From Peptoniphilus sp. BV3C26 (GTDB lineage: Bacteria; Bacillota; Clostridia; Tissierellales; Peptoniphilaceae), in assembly GCF_000478985.1 (NCBI RefSeq), contig NZ_AWXB01000041.1, forward strand, positions 91,976-155,975: a DNA stretch of 64,000 nucleotides, in the 5' to 3' direction. This document shows, in pieces, positions 15,711 through 25,850 of the stretch. The number at the start of each line of letters is the position of its first letter. Positions within the stretch are counted from its first letter, which is position 1. The notes beneath the pieces were generated by a model that worked only from the letters and a program-made list of their open reading frames with translations, was not told the DNA's origin and made no database searches. The position numbers and the translations under genes were made by a program.

Positions 15711-17364
15711 ATCTTTTTCCTTTCTAAGAATAATCTGACTAAAATTAAACTTGTGGTTGTTATTAAAACAGTTATCAATGCCATTGCCATTCCTAAAGAT
15801 ATGGATCCTTGTTCAAATTCACGAACTATAAATGTGGATATTACAAGCTTATTTGGCGGTGAAATTAATGATGCTGTGACAAGTTCTCTTAAGCCTATTA
15901 TAAAGGTCATCATCCATGCTGAAAAAACTGATTTTAATATTAGGGGTAAATTTATCTTTCTAAAAATATATAGGGGACTTGCTCCGAAAACTTTTCCTGC
16001 CGCTACTAAATTTTCAGAAATTTGTGTATATCCGCTTGTTACATAGGATATTGTATATGGCAAGAATAAAATTACATAAGCTAAAACCATTATTCCCATG
16101 GTGTTGTATAGGGGTAAAATTTTATATAAACGGTTCCAAAAAATCATTATTCCTATTACTATTACTATACCTGGAAGCATTTCAGGTAAAAGTCCTATTC
16201 CTTCTATAGTTTTTCCAAGTTTATTTTTACTATAAAATATCATTGTAACTATTAAAGTTCCAAAAATTACGCAAATTGTAGCTGAGCAAAATGCCAATAA
16301 AAATGAATTTTTAATGGCCTCCATTCCCTTTTGAGATTCAAAAAAAAGTTCATGGTAGTTTGCCGTTGTGAAATTTCCCATTTTAAATCCAATTCCCCTC
16401 AATTTTATAAGAGATGATGAAATTATAGAAAAGTATGGAATTATAATTGAAATAAATATAACTAAAAAAATATACAGATAGGCTAAAAATTTTTTTCCTT
16501 TTTCAAGTTTTATAAGAGATACTTTTAAACCTTTACCTCCAACTAAATTATAGCTGGCTTTTTTTGTTATGATATTTTGCATAAGCCACATAAAAATACA
16601 AATACCCATAAGTAAGCTTGCAAGAGCTGCTGATTTTCCGAAATCCACCGGTGCAATACTTGCATATTTATGAATATCTGTGGTAAATACACTAAAGCCT
16701 ATTCGCTTTCCTAATGTAGATGGAGTTCCATACTCACTTAAAGTTTTTACAAAAACTAAAAGACCTCCTATGGCAAAATTTGAGTATAAAAGTGGCAAAA
16801 AAATTTTTATCATTCTTATTTTTGAATTTGCTCCAAAAACTTTCGCCGCTTCTAAAAGAGAGTTTGGTATGTTTGCCATTGCGTTTTTTAAAATAGTAAG
16901 CATAAATGGAAATATATGCAAACTCATAACAAGAACAAGGCCTGCTAATGTGAAAAACCAATTTTCACTTCCCTTAAACATGGGAACTATCTGTTGTAAA
17001 AGTCCATTTTTTTGCATAAACAATATCCAACCCATAGAAGCGATATATGGAGGCGTCATAAAAGGTATAAGAAATAAAATTTCAAAGATTTTTTTATTTG
17101 CCAGTTCCGTTCTTGAAAACAAAAATGCTAAGGGTCCTGCAATAAGTGTGGAAACTATTACGACTAAAATTCCCAAAAGCAAAGAGTTTAAAATCATTTG
17201 CAAATTTTCATTTTTTTGAAAAAAACTTCAAGAGAAAAGCTTAAATTTAATTTTCCGTCAATTATTACTGCTTTTAAAAAAACAGATAAAAGAGGAGCGA
17301 TAATTAAAAATATTAAAATCACTCCTATAATTATCAAATTTAAATTTTTTTTAAAAAATTTCAT
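15707..17364 (-). pseudogene. ABC transporter permease (Fe/AEP/thiamine type), N-terminal frameshift
   Basis: This is a double-domain permease of the FbpB/ThiP style, with about 12 membrane helices and two EAA-type loops (ANIPNSLLEAAKVFGAN and QISENLVAAGKVFGAS). The long open frame begins near 17203 at a TTG without ribosome site. Upstream, ATG 17364 (in a TAATG overlap with the substrate-binding gene) opens a frame encoding MKFFKKNLNLIIIGVILIF and the first membrane helix, which runs into a T7/A7 pair at 17211-17225 and goes out of frame. One extra base there gives one continuous 552-aa protein of normal length. Sequencing error is likely; if real, the first helix is lost. Confidence 0.82.
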
Positions 17365-18386
17365 TACTTGGCAACAAGAGAGTTTAATTTTTTAGCTGAA
17401 TCTGTTGCTATTTTCATCATATTTTCCCAATTTGTAGGAATTTGTTTTATATCTTTAAGACCTGCTCTATTGTCCATTTCAATGTCGCTTCTTCCTGGAA
17501 TAAGAAAAGCTTCTGCCACCATCTTTTGAGCCTTATCTGAATAAAGAAAGTCTATAAATTTTTTAGCTCCTTCAGGATTAGGTGCTGATTTTAAAATTAA
17601 AGCTGGACGAGGATTTACAACAGTTCCGCTCTTAGGATAATAAATGTCTATGGGTTCACCCTTCTTTTTTGAAGTGTAGGCATTGTAATCAACTCCTGCA
17701 ACTAAAATTCCAGTTTCCCCTGTTGTTACAGATTCAAGGGCAGCTTTATTTGCTCCTGGAACAATTAAACCGTTTTTAGCCATGTTTTCAAAATCATCCC
17801 AACCGAAATTATCTATATATGCTGCAAGAAAGTCTTTACAAGCTCCGGATTTTTCAGGGTCTGGAATTGCAATTTGGCCTTTATATTTAGGATCTGACAG
17901 TTCGCTCCAATCTGCATTTAAATCTTTAAAGGCATTTGTATTATAAATAATTCCAACTGCAGAGGCACAGTAACCGAAAAGTTCATTGTCTTCATCAATC
18001 CATCCCTCTACACTTTTATCTTTATTTTTTATTTCGTAGGACATTAACATGTCTTGAGATTTTAAGCTTAAACCGTCAGACCATGATGCAAGACCTACAA
18101 CATCTGCAATAGGATTTGCCTTTTCAGCTTCCAGTCTTGCTAAAATTTCTCCTGTAGTGCCTTGGAAAACTTCAACTTCAATTCCACTTTCTTCTTTAAA
18201 GGCTTCAGTTAATTTTTCTGTAAGTTTTGCTGGAGAAGGCATATAAACGGTAATTTTTTTATTATCTGACACATTTTCACCCTTATTTTCAGAGTTAGCC
18301 TTAGAGTTTTCTTTTGAATTTCCGTTAGCACAAGCACTTAAAAGTAAAATTGAGCAAAGTAAAATTCCAATAATAGATTTTTTCAT
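17364..18386 (-). CDS. ABC transporter substrate-binding lipoprotein (Fe/AEP/polyamine type)
   Basis: The protein captures a solute outside the cell and delivers it to the permease. The signal peptide ends in the lipobox LLSAC (Cys at about residue 19), followed by a Lys/Asn/Glu linker. The body matches class II extracellular solute-binding proteins: ITVYMPSP start, ADVVGLASW, LSDPKYKGQIAIPDP and NPEGAKKFIDFLYS. I do not see the paired tyrosines of classical FbpA clearly enough to claim iron; phosphonate, polyamine and thiamine remain possible. Eight bases separate it from the ATPase gene upstream, and its stop overlaps the permease start. Confidence 0.88.
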   Translation of the reverse strand: MKKSIIGILLCSILLLSACANGNSKENSKANSENKGENVSDNKKITVYMPSPAKLTEKLTEAFKEESGIEVEVFQGTTGEILARLEAEKANPIADVVGLASWSDGLSLKSQDMLMSYEIKNKDKSVEGWIDEDNELFGYCASAVGIIYNTNAFKDLNADWSELSDPKYKGQIAIPDPEKSGACKDFLAAYIDNFGWDDFENMAKNGLIVPGANKAALESVTTGETGILVAGVDYNAYTSKKKGEPIDIYYPKSGTVVNPRPALILKSAPNPEGAKKFIDFLYSDKAQKMVAEAFLIPGRSDIEMDNRAGLKDIKQIPTNWENMMKIATDSAKKLNSLVAK

Positions 18387-18394
18387 AATTCCTC

Positions 18395-19348
18395 CTAAAT
18401 CTTAATAAAGTTTTTTTCATCAATATGAATAGTCAACTTATCCCCCACATCTAATCTTTCATTAGAAAAAATACTCCAAGTTTTTTCGTTATGATTAACG
18501 TTTAAAAGATAAGAGTTCCCTAAAAACTGCACTTTTGAAACAATTGTGTTGAAAGTTTTTGCACCTTCAAAGTCATTCAAACTTGCTACTTCAGGCCTAA
18601 ACATAAGATCATCCTTAATCCAATTTCCAAGTCCTATAAAACTTGCAACAAATTCATTATTAGGATGATTGTATATATTGTAAGGAGTATCGTACTGTTC
18701 TAAGAAACCATTATGAAAAACCGCAATTTTTTCACTCATACTCATTGCCTCAGTTTGGTCATGGGTCACAAATATTCCTGTGATTGAAAGTTCATTTATA
18801 AGTTCCCTAAGTTCAAGACGCATTTGCTTTCTTAAAATTGCATCAAGAGCAGATAAGGGCTCATCAAACAAAATACATCCCGGCATTATGACTATGGCTC
18901 TTGCAAAAGAAACTCTCTGTTGTTCCCCACCAGAAAGCATTGATGGATATCTTTTTTCATATCCTTCAAGCCTTACTTTTTTCAAAGCAGATTTAACTTT
19001 TTTATCAATATTTTTAAAATCTCCTTTAACTTTTAAACCGAAGGCAACATTGTCATAAACAGTCATATGAGGCCAAAGTGAGAAATCTTGAAATACAAAT
19101 CCCAACCCTCTTTTTTCCGTTGGAAGATCTATATTTTCATCTTTAGAAAAAACACAAACATCATCAAAAAATATTCTCCCTCTATCAGGTTTTTCAAGAC
19201 CTGCTATAATTCTTAAAAGAGTTGTCTTGCCACAACCTGAAGGTCCTAAAAAACTTGTAAGTTTTCCGGATTCAATTTCAAGATTTATATTTTTTAAGAC
19301 ATCTTTTTTCCCGAAAGATTTACAAATGTTTTCAAGTTTAAGTCTCAA
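18395..19348 (-). CDS. ABC transporter ATP-binding protein (Fe/AEP/polyamine type)
   Basis: This ATPase drives the importer encoded downstream. Walker A GPSGCGKTT, Q-loop FVFQDFSLWPH, signature LSGGEQQR, Walker B CILFDEPLSALD and the H-loop FVTHD are present; a short C-terminal TOBE-like part follows (VQFLGNSYLL). I place the start at TTG 19348, nine bases after AGGAG; a GTG at 19357 abuts the ribosome site and is unlikely. First gene of a four-gene operon (ATPase, binding protein, permease, MBL hydrolase). Confidence 0.9.
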   Translation of the reverse strand: MRLKLENICKSFGKKDVLKNINLEIESGKLTSFLGPSGCGKTTLLRIIAGLEKPDRGRIFFDDVCVFSKDENIDLPTEKRGLGFVFQDFSLWPHMTVYDNVAFGLKVKGDFKNIDKKVKSALKKVRLEGYEKRYPSMLSGGEQQRVSFARAIVIMPGCILFDEPLSALDAILRKQMRLELRELINELSITGIFVTHDQTEAMSMSEKIAVFHNGFLEQYDTPYNIYNHPNNEFVASFIGLGNWIKDDLMFRPEVASLNDFEGAKTFNTIVSKVQFLGNSYLLNVNHNEKTWSIFSNERLDVGDKLTIHIDEKNFIKI

Positions 19349-19446
19349 TTCATACACACTCCTCTTTTTTTAAGTTTACAATAGAGATGTAACTTGAAAT
19401 TTTATAAAATGTAAGGAAATTGTAAAAATAAAAGCGGCTTTTCACA

Positions 19447-19484
19447 AAAAAATCTCCTTAAAGTTATTTCCTTAAGGAGATTTT
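19447..19484 (-). terminator. Terminator of the dnaJ-clpB operon
   Basis: On the minus strand an AATCTCCTTAAGG / CTTTAAGGAGATT stem (one bulged base) is followed by seven Ts, 20 bases after the clpB stop. Confidence 0.85.
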
Positions 19485-19502
19485 ATAATTTTTTAATTTT
19501 TA

Positions 19503-22079
19503 TTATTTTACTTGAAGATCAAGGGAATTGTCTTTTACAACTATTTCAACTTTACTTTTTTCTATTACTTTTCCTGCTATTATAAGTCTTGAAAGTTTTG
19601 TTTCAATTTGTGATTGAATATATCTTTTTACAGGTCTTGCTCCATATTGAATGTTGTAAGAATTTTTCAAAATATATTCTTTTGCTTCTTCTGTTGCTTT
19701 TAAGCTTATTTCCCTTTCTTTTAAACGGTCTTCTATTTCTTTTATTGAAGCTTCTATTATTTTAAATATTTGATCTTTCATAAGAGGCTTAAATAAAACT
19801 ATTTCGTCTACTCTGTTTAAAAATTCCGGTCTAAATTCTCTTTTTAATTTTTCATTTACAGCGTCTTTTGCTTCTTGAGAAATTTCTCCGTCTTCTTTTA
19901 TTCCTTCAAGTAGGTCTGATGAGCCTAAGTTACTTGTCATTATAATGACAGTATTTTTAAAGTCTACTGTCCTTCCTTGATTGTCTGTAAGTCTTCCGTC
20001 GTCTAATACTTGAAGGAGTATATTAAATACATCTGGATGGGCTTTTTCTATTTCATCAAACAAGACTACTGAATAGGGTTTACGTCTTACAGCTTCTGTA
20101 AGTTGTCCCCCTTCTTCATAGCCTACATATCCTGGTGGCGATCCTATTAGTCTTGATACTGAAAATTTTTCCATATATTCACTCATATCAAGTCTTATAA
20201 GATTTTTTTCATCGTCAAATAAGTCTTCTGTTAAGGCCTTTGCTGTTTCAGTTTTTCCTACTCCTGTGGGTCCTAAAAATATAAATGAACCTATGGGTCT
20301 ATTTTGTGATTTAAGACCTGCTCTTGCTCTTAATACGGCGTCTGATACTGCTTCTACTGCTTGGTCTTGCCCTATTACTCTTTGGTGAAGTCTTTGGTCT
20401 AATTTTAAAAGTTTTTCCTTTTCAGTTTCATTTAATTTTTCAAGAGCTATTCCTGTCCAGCGGCTTATTACTTGTCTGATTTCTTCTTCTCCCACTACTT
20501 CCTTTACCATGGAATGTTCGTCTTTTGTTATTTTTTCTGCTTCTTTTAATTGTTTTTCCAGTTCAGGCAGTTGTCCATATTTTAAAACTGAAAGTTGTTC
20601 CAAATCATATTTTCTTTCGGCTTCTTCTATTTTGTGTTTTATATCTTCTATTTTTTCTTTAAGTTCTTTTACTCTGTCTAAGTCTTTCTTTTCTGCTTCC
20701 CATTTTGCCTTTTGAAGATCATAGCTTTCTTTTTCTTTAGAAAGTTCTTCTTCTATATTTTGAAGACGCTTTAAACTTTGGTCGTCTTTTTCTTTTTTTA
20801 AAGTTTCCCTTTCTATTTCCAATTGAAGAATTTTACGTCTTACTTGGTCTATTTCCGTTGGCATGGAGTCAATTTCAGTTCTTAACATGGCGCAGGCTTC
20901 ATCCATTAAATCAATTGCCTTGTCCGGTAAAAATCTGTCTGAAATATATCTGTCTGAAAGAACTGCTGCAGCTATTACTGCTGAGTCGGAAATCCTTATA
21001 CCATGATAAATTTCGTATTTATTTTTTATTCCACGTAAAATTGAAATGGTTTCTTCTACTGTTGGTTCGCTCACTAAGACTTTTTGAAATCTTCTTTCAA
21101 GGGCTGGGTCTTTTTCTATATATTTTCTAAATTCATCAAGGGTTGTTGCTCCTATTGCATGAAGTTCTCCCCTGGCAAGCATAGGTTTTAAAAGGTTTGA
21201 TGCGTCCATAGCACCATCTGTTTTCCCTGCACCTACAATGTTGTGAATTTCATCTATAAATAATATTATTTGACCTTCGCTTTTTCTTACTTCCCCTAAA
21301 ACAGCCTTTAATCTTTCTTCAAATTCTCCCCTGTATTTTGCTCCTGCTATTAATGAACCCATGTCAAGAGAGAAAATAGTCTTTGTTTTTAAACCTTCAG
21401 GAACATCTCCTGATACTATTCTTTGGGCAAGTCCTTCAACTATGGCAGTTTTACCTACACCAGGTTCTCCAATTAAAACGGGGTTGTTTTTTGTACGTCT
21501 TGATAAAATTCTTATTACATTACGAATTTCTTCATCTTTACCTATAACCGGATCTATTTTTCCGGCACGAGCTTCCATAGTTAAATCTCTACCATATTTA
21601 TTTAAAGCATCAAAAGTATCTTCCGGATTATCACTGGTAACGTGTTGATTGCCTCTTATTTTTTGAAGATTTTCAAGAAAATTTTCCATATTTATGTTAA
21701 ATTTTTTGAAAATTTCTTTAGACTTTCCTCCACGTTTTATCATTGCCATGTAAAGATGTTCAACGGAAGTATAAGAGTCTGCAAATTCATCTCTTATCTT
21801 ATCTGCGTCCCTTATTATTACGGCAAGATCTTGGCTGGGAGATATATTTCCCCCTCTTTGCTTAGGAAGTTTTTCAATTTCCTTTTTCAAATCGTCTTTT
21901 ACTAAATCTGGATTAATTCCCATATATGATAATACTTTGGAAATCAAACCTTCATTATCAGACACTAAAGCCTGATTTAAATGGATATCTTCTATTTGAG
22001 GATTTCCAAATTCATTTGCAAGATTTTGAGCTTTTTGTAAAGCTTCTACGCTTTTTTGCGTCCACTTTTCAAAATTCAT
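19503..22079 (-). CDS. clpB: ClpB protein disaggregase
   Basis: ClpB is a hexameric AAA+ machine that pulls proteins out of aggregates together with the DnaK system. The 858-aa protein has the N-domain repeat ([18 protein letters not shown]), NBD1 with Walker [10 protein letters not shown], the M-domain coiled coil at about residues 400-530 ([19 protein letters not shown]), and NBD2 with [10 protein letters not shown] and Walker [10 protein letters not shown]. It ends with the GARPVKR sensor-2 motif. It follows the dnaJ-like gene by 32 bases and shares its CtsR-controlled promoter. Confidence 0.98.
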   Translation of the reverse strand: MNFEKWTQKSVEALQKAQNLANEFGNPQIEDIHLNQALVSDNEGLISKVLSYMGINPDLVKDDLKKEIEKLPKQRGGNISPSQDLAVIIRDADKIRDEFADSYTSVEHLYMAMIKRGGKSKEIFKKFNINMENFLENLQKIRGNQHVTSDNPEDTFDALNKYGRDLTMEARAGKIDPVIGKDEEIRNVIRILSRRTKNNPVLIGEPGVGKTAIVEGLAQRIVSGDVPEGLKTKTIFSLDMGSLIAGAKYRGEFEERLKAVLGEVRKSEGQIILFIDEIHNIVGAGKTDGAMDASNLLKPMLARGELHAIGATTLDEFRKYIEKDPALERRFQKVLVSEPTVEETISILRGIKNKYEIYHGIRISDSAVIAAAVLSDRYISDRFLPDKAIDLMDEACAMLRTEIDSMPTEIDQVRRKILQLEIERETLKKEKDDQSLKRLQNIEEELSKEKESYDLQKAKWEAEKKDLDRVKELKEKIEDIKHKIEEAERKYDLEQLSVLKYGQLPELEKQLKEAEKITKDEHSMVKEVVGEEEIRQVISRWTGIALEKLNETEKEKLLKLDQRLHQRVIGQDQAVEAVSDAVLRARAGLKSQNRPIGSFIFLGPTGVGKTETAKALTEDLFDDEKNLIRLDMSEYMEKFSVSRLIGSPPGYVGYEEGGQLTEAVRRKPYSVVLFDEIEKAHPDVFNILLQVLDDGRLTDNQGRTVDFKNTVIIMTSNLGSSDLLEGIKEDGEISQEAKDAVNEKLKREFRPEFLNRVDEIVLFKPLMKDQIFKIIEASIKEIEDRLKEREISLKATEEAKEYILKNSYNIQYGARPVKRYIQSQIETKLSRLIIAGKVIEKSKVEIVVKDNSLDLQVK

Positions 22080-22111
22080 ATTATCACCTTTTTCTTTTTA
22101 TTTTCTTTTTT

Positions 22112-23038
22112 CTATTTATCTAAATCTCTTAGCTTTTCATATAAATCCTTTTGGTCTTGGCTTAAGCTTTGAGGATTTACAATGTTAAATTCTATATATA
22201 AGTCTCCTTTTTTGCCCTTTAAGTCTTTAAAACCTCTGCCTGCTACACGCATTTTGCTTCCACCCTTAAAACCTGCGGGAAGTTTTAATTTTATTTTTCC
22301 ATTTAAGGTATCTACTAAAAGATCCTTTCCTAAAGCTGCATCCCACGGGAAAATATTAACCTTACTAGTTAAATTTAAGCCATCAAGGGTAAAATTGTGA
22401 TTAGGTATTAATTTTATTTTAAATAAAATATCTCCATTAACTCCGTATTTTTCACCCTTAACTTTGATTTTTTTACTAGGGCCTATACCTGATGGAATTT
22501 TTAAATCAATATCCACAGATTTTGAATTTATATTAAGTTTTAATTTTTTTTCAGTTCCCTTATAAGCTTCCTCTAAAGAAAGACTAATTTCAGTTTCATA
22601 GGATTTTCTTTGAGGTTTTCTGCTTCTTGAAGAAGTCATATCGGAAAAAATATCTCCCATATTAAAACCACCAAAGCTTCCCTTACTAAAACCCCTATCC
22701 TTTGAAGAATCTCTACCGAAAATTAAATCAAAAAAGTCTGAAAAATTTCCTCCACTTCCCCCGCTCGTATAGGTGTAACCATATTGAGAGGGATCGAAGT
22801 TTGTTCCTTGACTGAAATCATAATTTGATCCGAAGGTATCGTATTTTTGTCTTTTATCTTTATCTGAAAGCACTTCATAAGCTTCGTTTATCTCTTTAAA
22901 TTTTTCCTGACTTTTTTTATCACCTTGATTTAAGTCCGGATGATATTTTTTTGCAAGCTTTCTAAAGGCTGATTTAATTTCTTTATCTGATGCGCTTTTT
23001 TCAACGCCTAAAATTTTATAATAATCTTTATACTCCAT
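22112..23038 (-). CDS. DnaJ-family co-chaperone without zinc finger (CbpA type)
   Basis: The J domain (residues 1-70) carries the HPD motif in KKYHPDLNQ and stimulates DnaK ATPase. A G/F-rich linker follows ([18 protein letters not shown]), then two DnaJ C-terminal beta domains ([20 protein letters not shown], then [18 protein letters not shown]). The four CxxCxGxG repeats of true DnaJ are absent, so this is the CbpA/DnaJ2 class. ATG 23038 lies about nine bases after AAGGAAG and is the natural start; a GTG three codons earlier overlaps the ribosome site. The CtsR operator upstream places it in the heat-shock regulon with clpB. Confidence 0.92.
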   Translation of the reverse strand: MEYKDYYKILGVEKSASDKEIKSAFRKLAKKYHPDLNQGDKKSQEKFKEINEAYEVLSDKDKRQKYDTFGSNYDFSQGTNFDPSQYGYTYTSGGSGGNFSDFFDLIFGRDSSKDRGFSKGSFGGFNMGDIFSDMTSSRSRKPQRKSYETEISLSLEEAYKGTEKKLKLNINSKSVDIDLKIPSGIGPSKKIKVKGEKYGVNGDILFKIKLIPNHNFTLDGLNLTSKVNIFPWDAALGKDLLVDTLNGKIKLKLPAGFKGGSKMRVAGRGFKDLKGKKGDLYIEFNIVNPQSLSQDQKDLYEKLRDLDK

Positions 23039-23093
23039 ATATTTCACTTCCTTGTACAGATCAAATTTGTTTTAATATTTTTTCGCTTTTATG

Positions 23094-23110
23094 TTTGACC
23101 TTCTTTGACC
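23094..23110 (-). promoter_or_regulatory. CtsR operator
   Basis: On the minus strand the sequence is GGTCAAAGAAGGTCAAA, a tandem direct repeat of the heptamer GGTCAAA spaced by three bases, an exact match to the CtsR box of Firmicutes. It starts eight bases after the -10 box, over the transcription start, where repressor binding would block dnaJ-clpB transcription. ctsR itself is not in the window. Confidence 0.92.
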
Positions 23111-23118
23111 TTAGCTTT

Positions 23119-23147
23119 ATTATAACATCTATTATTTTTTTTGCAAA
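23119..23147 (-). promoter_or_regulatory. Promoter of the dnaJ-clpB operon
   Basis: On the minus strand: -35-like TTTGCA at 23147-23142, 17 bases, -10 TATAAT at 23124-23119, then the CtsR box. Confidence 0.75.
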
Positions 23148-23226
23148 TATTTTTCAAAAAAATTTTTTATTTTTTTATAAGATATTTTTTACGCTTTATA
23201 TAGAGCATTTTAAAATTTAATTTTTT

Positions 23227-23244
23227 ATGCTTCACGTGAAGCAT
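23227..23244 (+). terminator. Palindrome with plus-strand T-run
   Basis: ATGCTTCACGTGAAGCAT is a perfect 18-bp palindrome followed by T5GT6 on the plus strand. No plus-strand gene precedes it. A near-identical stem (ATGCTTCA..TGAAGCAT) closes the DJ-1 gene near 33040, so this may be a shared terminator-type repeat. Confidence 0.5.
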
Positions 23245-23257
23245 TTTTGTTTTTTAT

Positions 23258-23294
23258 ATTAAAAAAACATGGAAATAAAATTTTCCATGTTTTT
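23258..23294 (-). terminator. Terminator of the murF-ddl-rnr-smpB operon
   Basis: On the minus strand AAAACATGGAAAA / TTTCCATGTTTT forms a stem and is followed by seven Ts, just after the smpB stop at 23308. Confidence 0.85.
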
Positions 23295-23307
23295 AAATTT
23301 TTTATTT

Positions 23308-23763
23308 TTAATTTTTTTCATATTGTTTTATGCGTCTATCTGCATCTCTTTTTGCTATTGCATCTCTTTTGTCGTAAAGTTTTTTACCTCTTGCTAAGGC
23401 TATCTCAACTTTTACCCTGCCTCTTACCAAATAAACTTTTGTTGGAATTATTGTGTAACCTTTTTGAGAAATTGCCCTGTCCAATTTTCTTATTTCACTT
23501 TTATTTAAAAGAAGTTTTCTTTCTCTTATTGGATCCACATTATAAATTCCCCCTTGTTCATAGGGGCTTATGTGCATATTTTCTATAAAAACTTCTCTAT
23601 TTTTTATTTGGCAGTAGGCATCTTTTATATTACATTTTCCTTTTCTTATAGATTTAACTTCCGTTCCTACTAAAACTATTCCAGCTTCGTAAGTTTCATC
23701 TAAAAAATATTCATGTCTTGCTTTTCTATTTTGTGCAAGAAAATTTTCTTGTTCTTTTGCCAT
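23308..23763 (-). CDS. smpB: SsrA-binding protein SmpB
   Basis: SmpB binds tmRNA and loads it on stalled ribosomes in trans-translation. The 151-aa protein has the OB-fold landmarks [33 protein letters not shown] and HISPYEQG, and the basic C-terminal tail [15 protein letters not shown] that mimics mRNA in the decoding channel. It follows rnr by two bases; the rnr-smpB pairing is conserved in many Firmicutes because RNase R degrades trans-translation targets. Last gene of a six-gene operon. Confidence 0.98.
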   Translation of the reverse strand: MAKEQENFLAQNRKARHEYFLDETYEAGIVLVGTEVKSIRKGKCNIKDAYCQIKNREVFIENMHISPYEQGGIYNVDPIRERKLLLNKSEIRKLDRAISQKGYTIIPTKVYLVRGRVKVEIALARGKKLYDKRDAIAKRDADRRIKQYEKN

Positions 23764-23765
23764 TT

Positions 23766-25850
23766 TTACTCCAATTCAAAGTCTATTGTCCCTGCAATCA
23801 AATCTGCTCCTAGACATTTTACTTTTACCTTATCTCCCATGTGGTAGCTTTTATTACTTTGTGTACTTTTTGCACAAAATTCATTTTCATCATATTCAAA
23901 GTACTCGTCCATGGACTGATAGGACACTAAGCCTTCAATTAAATTTTGAAGTTGGACAAATATTCCGAAGTTTGTAACAGATGAGATTATACCTTCAAAA
24001 GATTCTCCTATGTGATCTTTCATGTATTCAGCCATTTTAACTGCATCCACTTTTCTTTCGGCGCTTTGAGCAACTCTTTCCATCATTGAAGTTTTATCTG
24101 CTATTAAAGGCATTAGGGCTTCAAGACTTTTTATTCTTTTTTCAGAAAGTCTTCCATGAATTATATCTTTTATTACTCTATGAATTGTAAGGTCCGCATA
24201 TCTTCTTATAGGTGATGTGAAGTGACAATAATATTTTGATGCAAGTCCAAAGTGTTTATCATTTACTTCCGAATATCTTGCCTTTTGCAAACTTCTAAGG
24301 GCAAGAGTTGAAACAAAAAGCTCTTCCGGACTTCCTTCCACTTTTTTTATAAGCTTTTGTATTTCTATAGGTTGCAGTTCTTGTGAAACTTTTACTTTTA
24401 AATCTAAATGTCTTATAGCTGCATTTAGGGTATCGATTTTTTCTTCTTCCGGTTCTTCGTGAATTCTGTATAAAAAGGGAACTTGCATCCAATAATAGGT
24501 TTCTGCAACTGTTTCATTGGCAAGTATCATAAATTCTTCTATAAGCTTATTGCCTATTCTTCTTTCGCTTATTTTTACTTCAAGAGGGTGGCCTTCCTCG
24601 TTAATGACAAACTCATTTTCTGGAAAGTCAAAATCTATAGCTCCCCTGTCTTCTCTTTTTTTCATTAAAATTTCAGCAAGTTCTTTTCCTAAATCCAGAC
24701 TTTCATAAAGGCCTTCAAGACTTTCATGTTTTATTCCTTTTTCAAGATAGTCACTTACATTATCGTATACCAGTCTTCTTTTAGATTTTATTACAGATTC
24801 TTTTATTTCCGATTTTATTACTTTTCCTTTTTGATCCACTGTCATTAGACAAGATAAGGTGAGCCTTTCAACTCCTTCATTTAAAGAACAAATGCCATTG
24901 GAAAGTTCAACTGGAAGCATAGGAATTACTTTGTCTATAAGGTAATAGGAATTTCCTCTTTTAAAAGCTTCCTTATCAATATAAGAGGCTTCTTTTACAT
25001 ATTGACTTACATCTGCTATATGAACTCCCAAAAAATATGTCCCGTCTGTGTTTTTACAAACTTCTATAGCATCATCAAAGTCTTTTGAATCTTTTCCGTC
25101 TATTGTATAAATTGTATGGTCCCTAAAATCTGCCCTATCCTTTAAAGATTTTTCAGAAATTTCTTGGGGTATATATTTTGCTTCATTTAAAACTTTTTTC
25201 GGAAATTTTAAAGGTATATCAAAGCTTTGAGCTATGGAAAGTATATCTACTCCCGGCTCCCCCACATAACCTAAGATGCCCTTTATTTTTCCTTCAGGGT
25301 TTTTATTTTTTTCGGCCCATTTTGTTATTTTTACTACTACTTTTTGTCCGTCTTGAGCGCCATTTATTTCTTCTTTTGGTATATAAATATCACTACTATA
25401 TTTAGGATCATCAGGTATTACAAAACCATAGTCTTTTGAGGCTTGAAGTACTCCTATTATTTTTTCTTCCCCTCTTTTTATTATTTTTAAAACTTTTCCT
25501 TCTGGTTTTTTATCTTTCTGATCCTTTTTTATTTTTACAAGGACAATATCCTTATTCATGGCAGAATTCATATCTTCTTTTGCAATATAAATGTCCTTTG
25601 CCATGTCAGATATTAAAAAGCCAAAACCTTTTTCGTTTCCCTGTATTTTTCCTCTTACATATTTAACTCCGTCTACTAAAAAAATCTTTTCATGCTTATC
25701 TATAAAAATCTTTCCATCTTTTTCAAGACCATCAATCATTTTTATAAATTCTTTTCTATTGTATTTATCTACTTGAAAGATTTTAGGAAGTTTTCCCAAA
25801 CCAACGCCAGGATTTTCTTTAATATATTCTAAAATTTTATCTTCAATCAT
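23766..25850 (-). CDS. rnr: Ribonuclease R
   Basis: RNase R is a 3'-5' exoribonuclease able to degrade structured RNA. Order of domains: N-terminal winged helix ([18 protein letters not shown]), two cold-shock domains ([10 protein letters not shown] and [10 protein letters not shown]), the RNB catalytic core with [16 protein letters not shown] (the acidic metal site) and [13 protein letters not shown], and a C-terminal S1 domain ([20 protein letters not shown]). Length 694 aa is normal. Its start overlaps the ddl stop by one base (TAATG). Confidence 0.97.
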   Translation of the reverse strand: MIEDKILEYIKENPGVGLGKLPKIFQVDKYNRKEFIKMIDGLEKDGKIFIDKHEKIFLVDGVKYVRGKIQGNEKGFGFLISDMAKDIYIAKEDMNSAMNKDIVLVKIKKDQKDKKPEGKVLKIIKRGEEKIIGVLQASKDYGFVIPDDPKYSSDIYIPKEEINGAQDGQKVVVKITKWAEKNKNPEGKIKGILGYVGEPGVDILSIAQSFDIPLKFPKKVLNEAKYIPQEISEKSLKDRADFRDHTIYTIDGKDSKDFDDAIEVCKNTDGTYFLGVHIADVSQYVKEASYIDKEAFKRGNSYYLIDKVIPMLPVELSNGICSLNEGVERLTLSCLMTVDQKGKVIKSEIKESVIKSKRRLVYDNVSDYLEKGIKHESLEGLYESLDLGKELAEILMKKREDRGAIDFDFPENEFVINEEGHPLEVKISERRIGNKLIEEFMILANETVAETYYWMQVPFLYRIHEEPEEEKIDTLNAAIRHLDLKVKVSQELQPIEIQKLIKKVEGSPEELFVSTLALRSLQKARYSEVNDKHFGLASKYYCHFTSPIRRYADLTIHRVIKDIIHGRLSEKRIKSLEALMPLIADKTSMMERVAQSAERKVDAVKMAEYMKDHIGESFEGIISSVTNFGIFVQLQNLIEGLVSYQSMDEYFEYDENEFCAKSTQSNKSYHMGDKVKVKCLGADLIAGTIDFELE

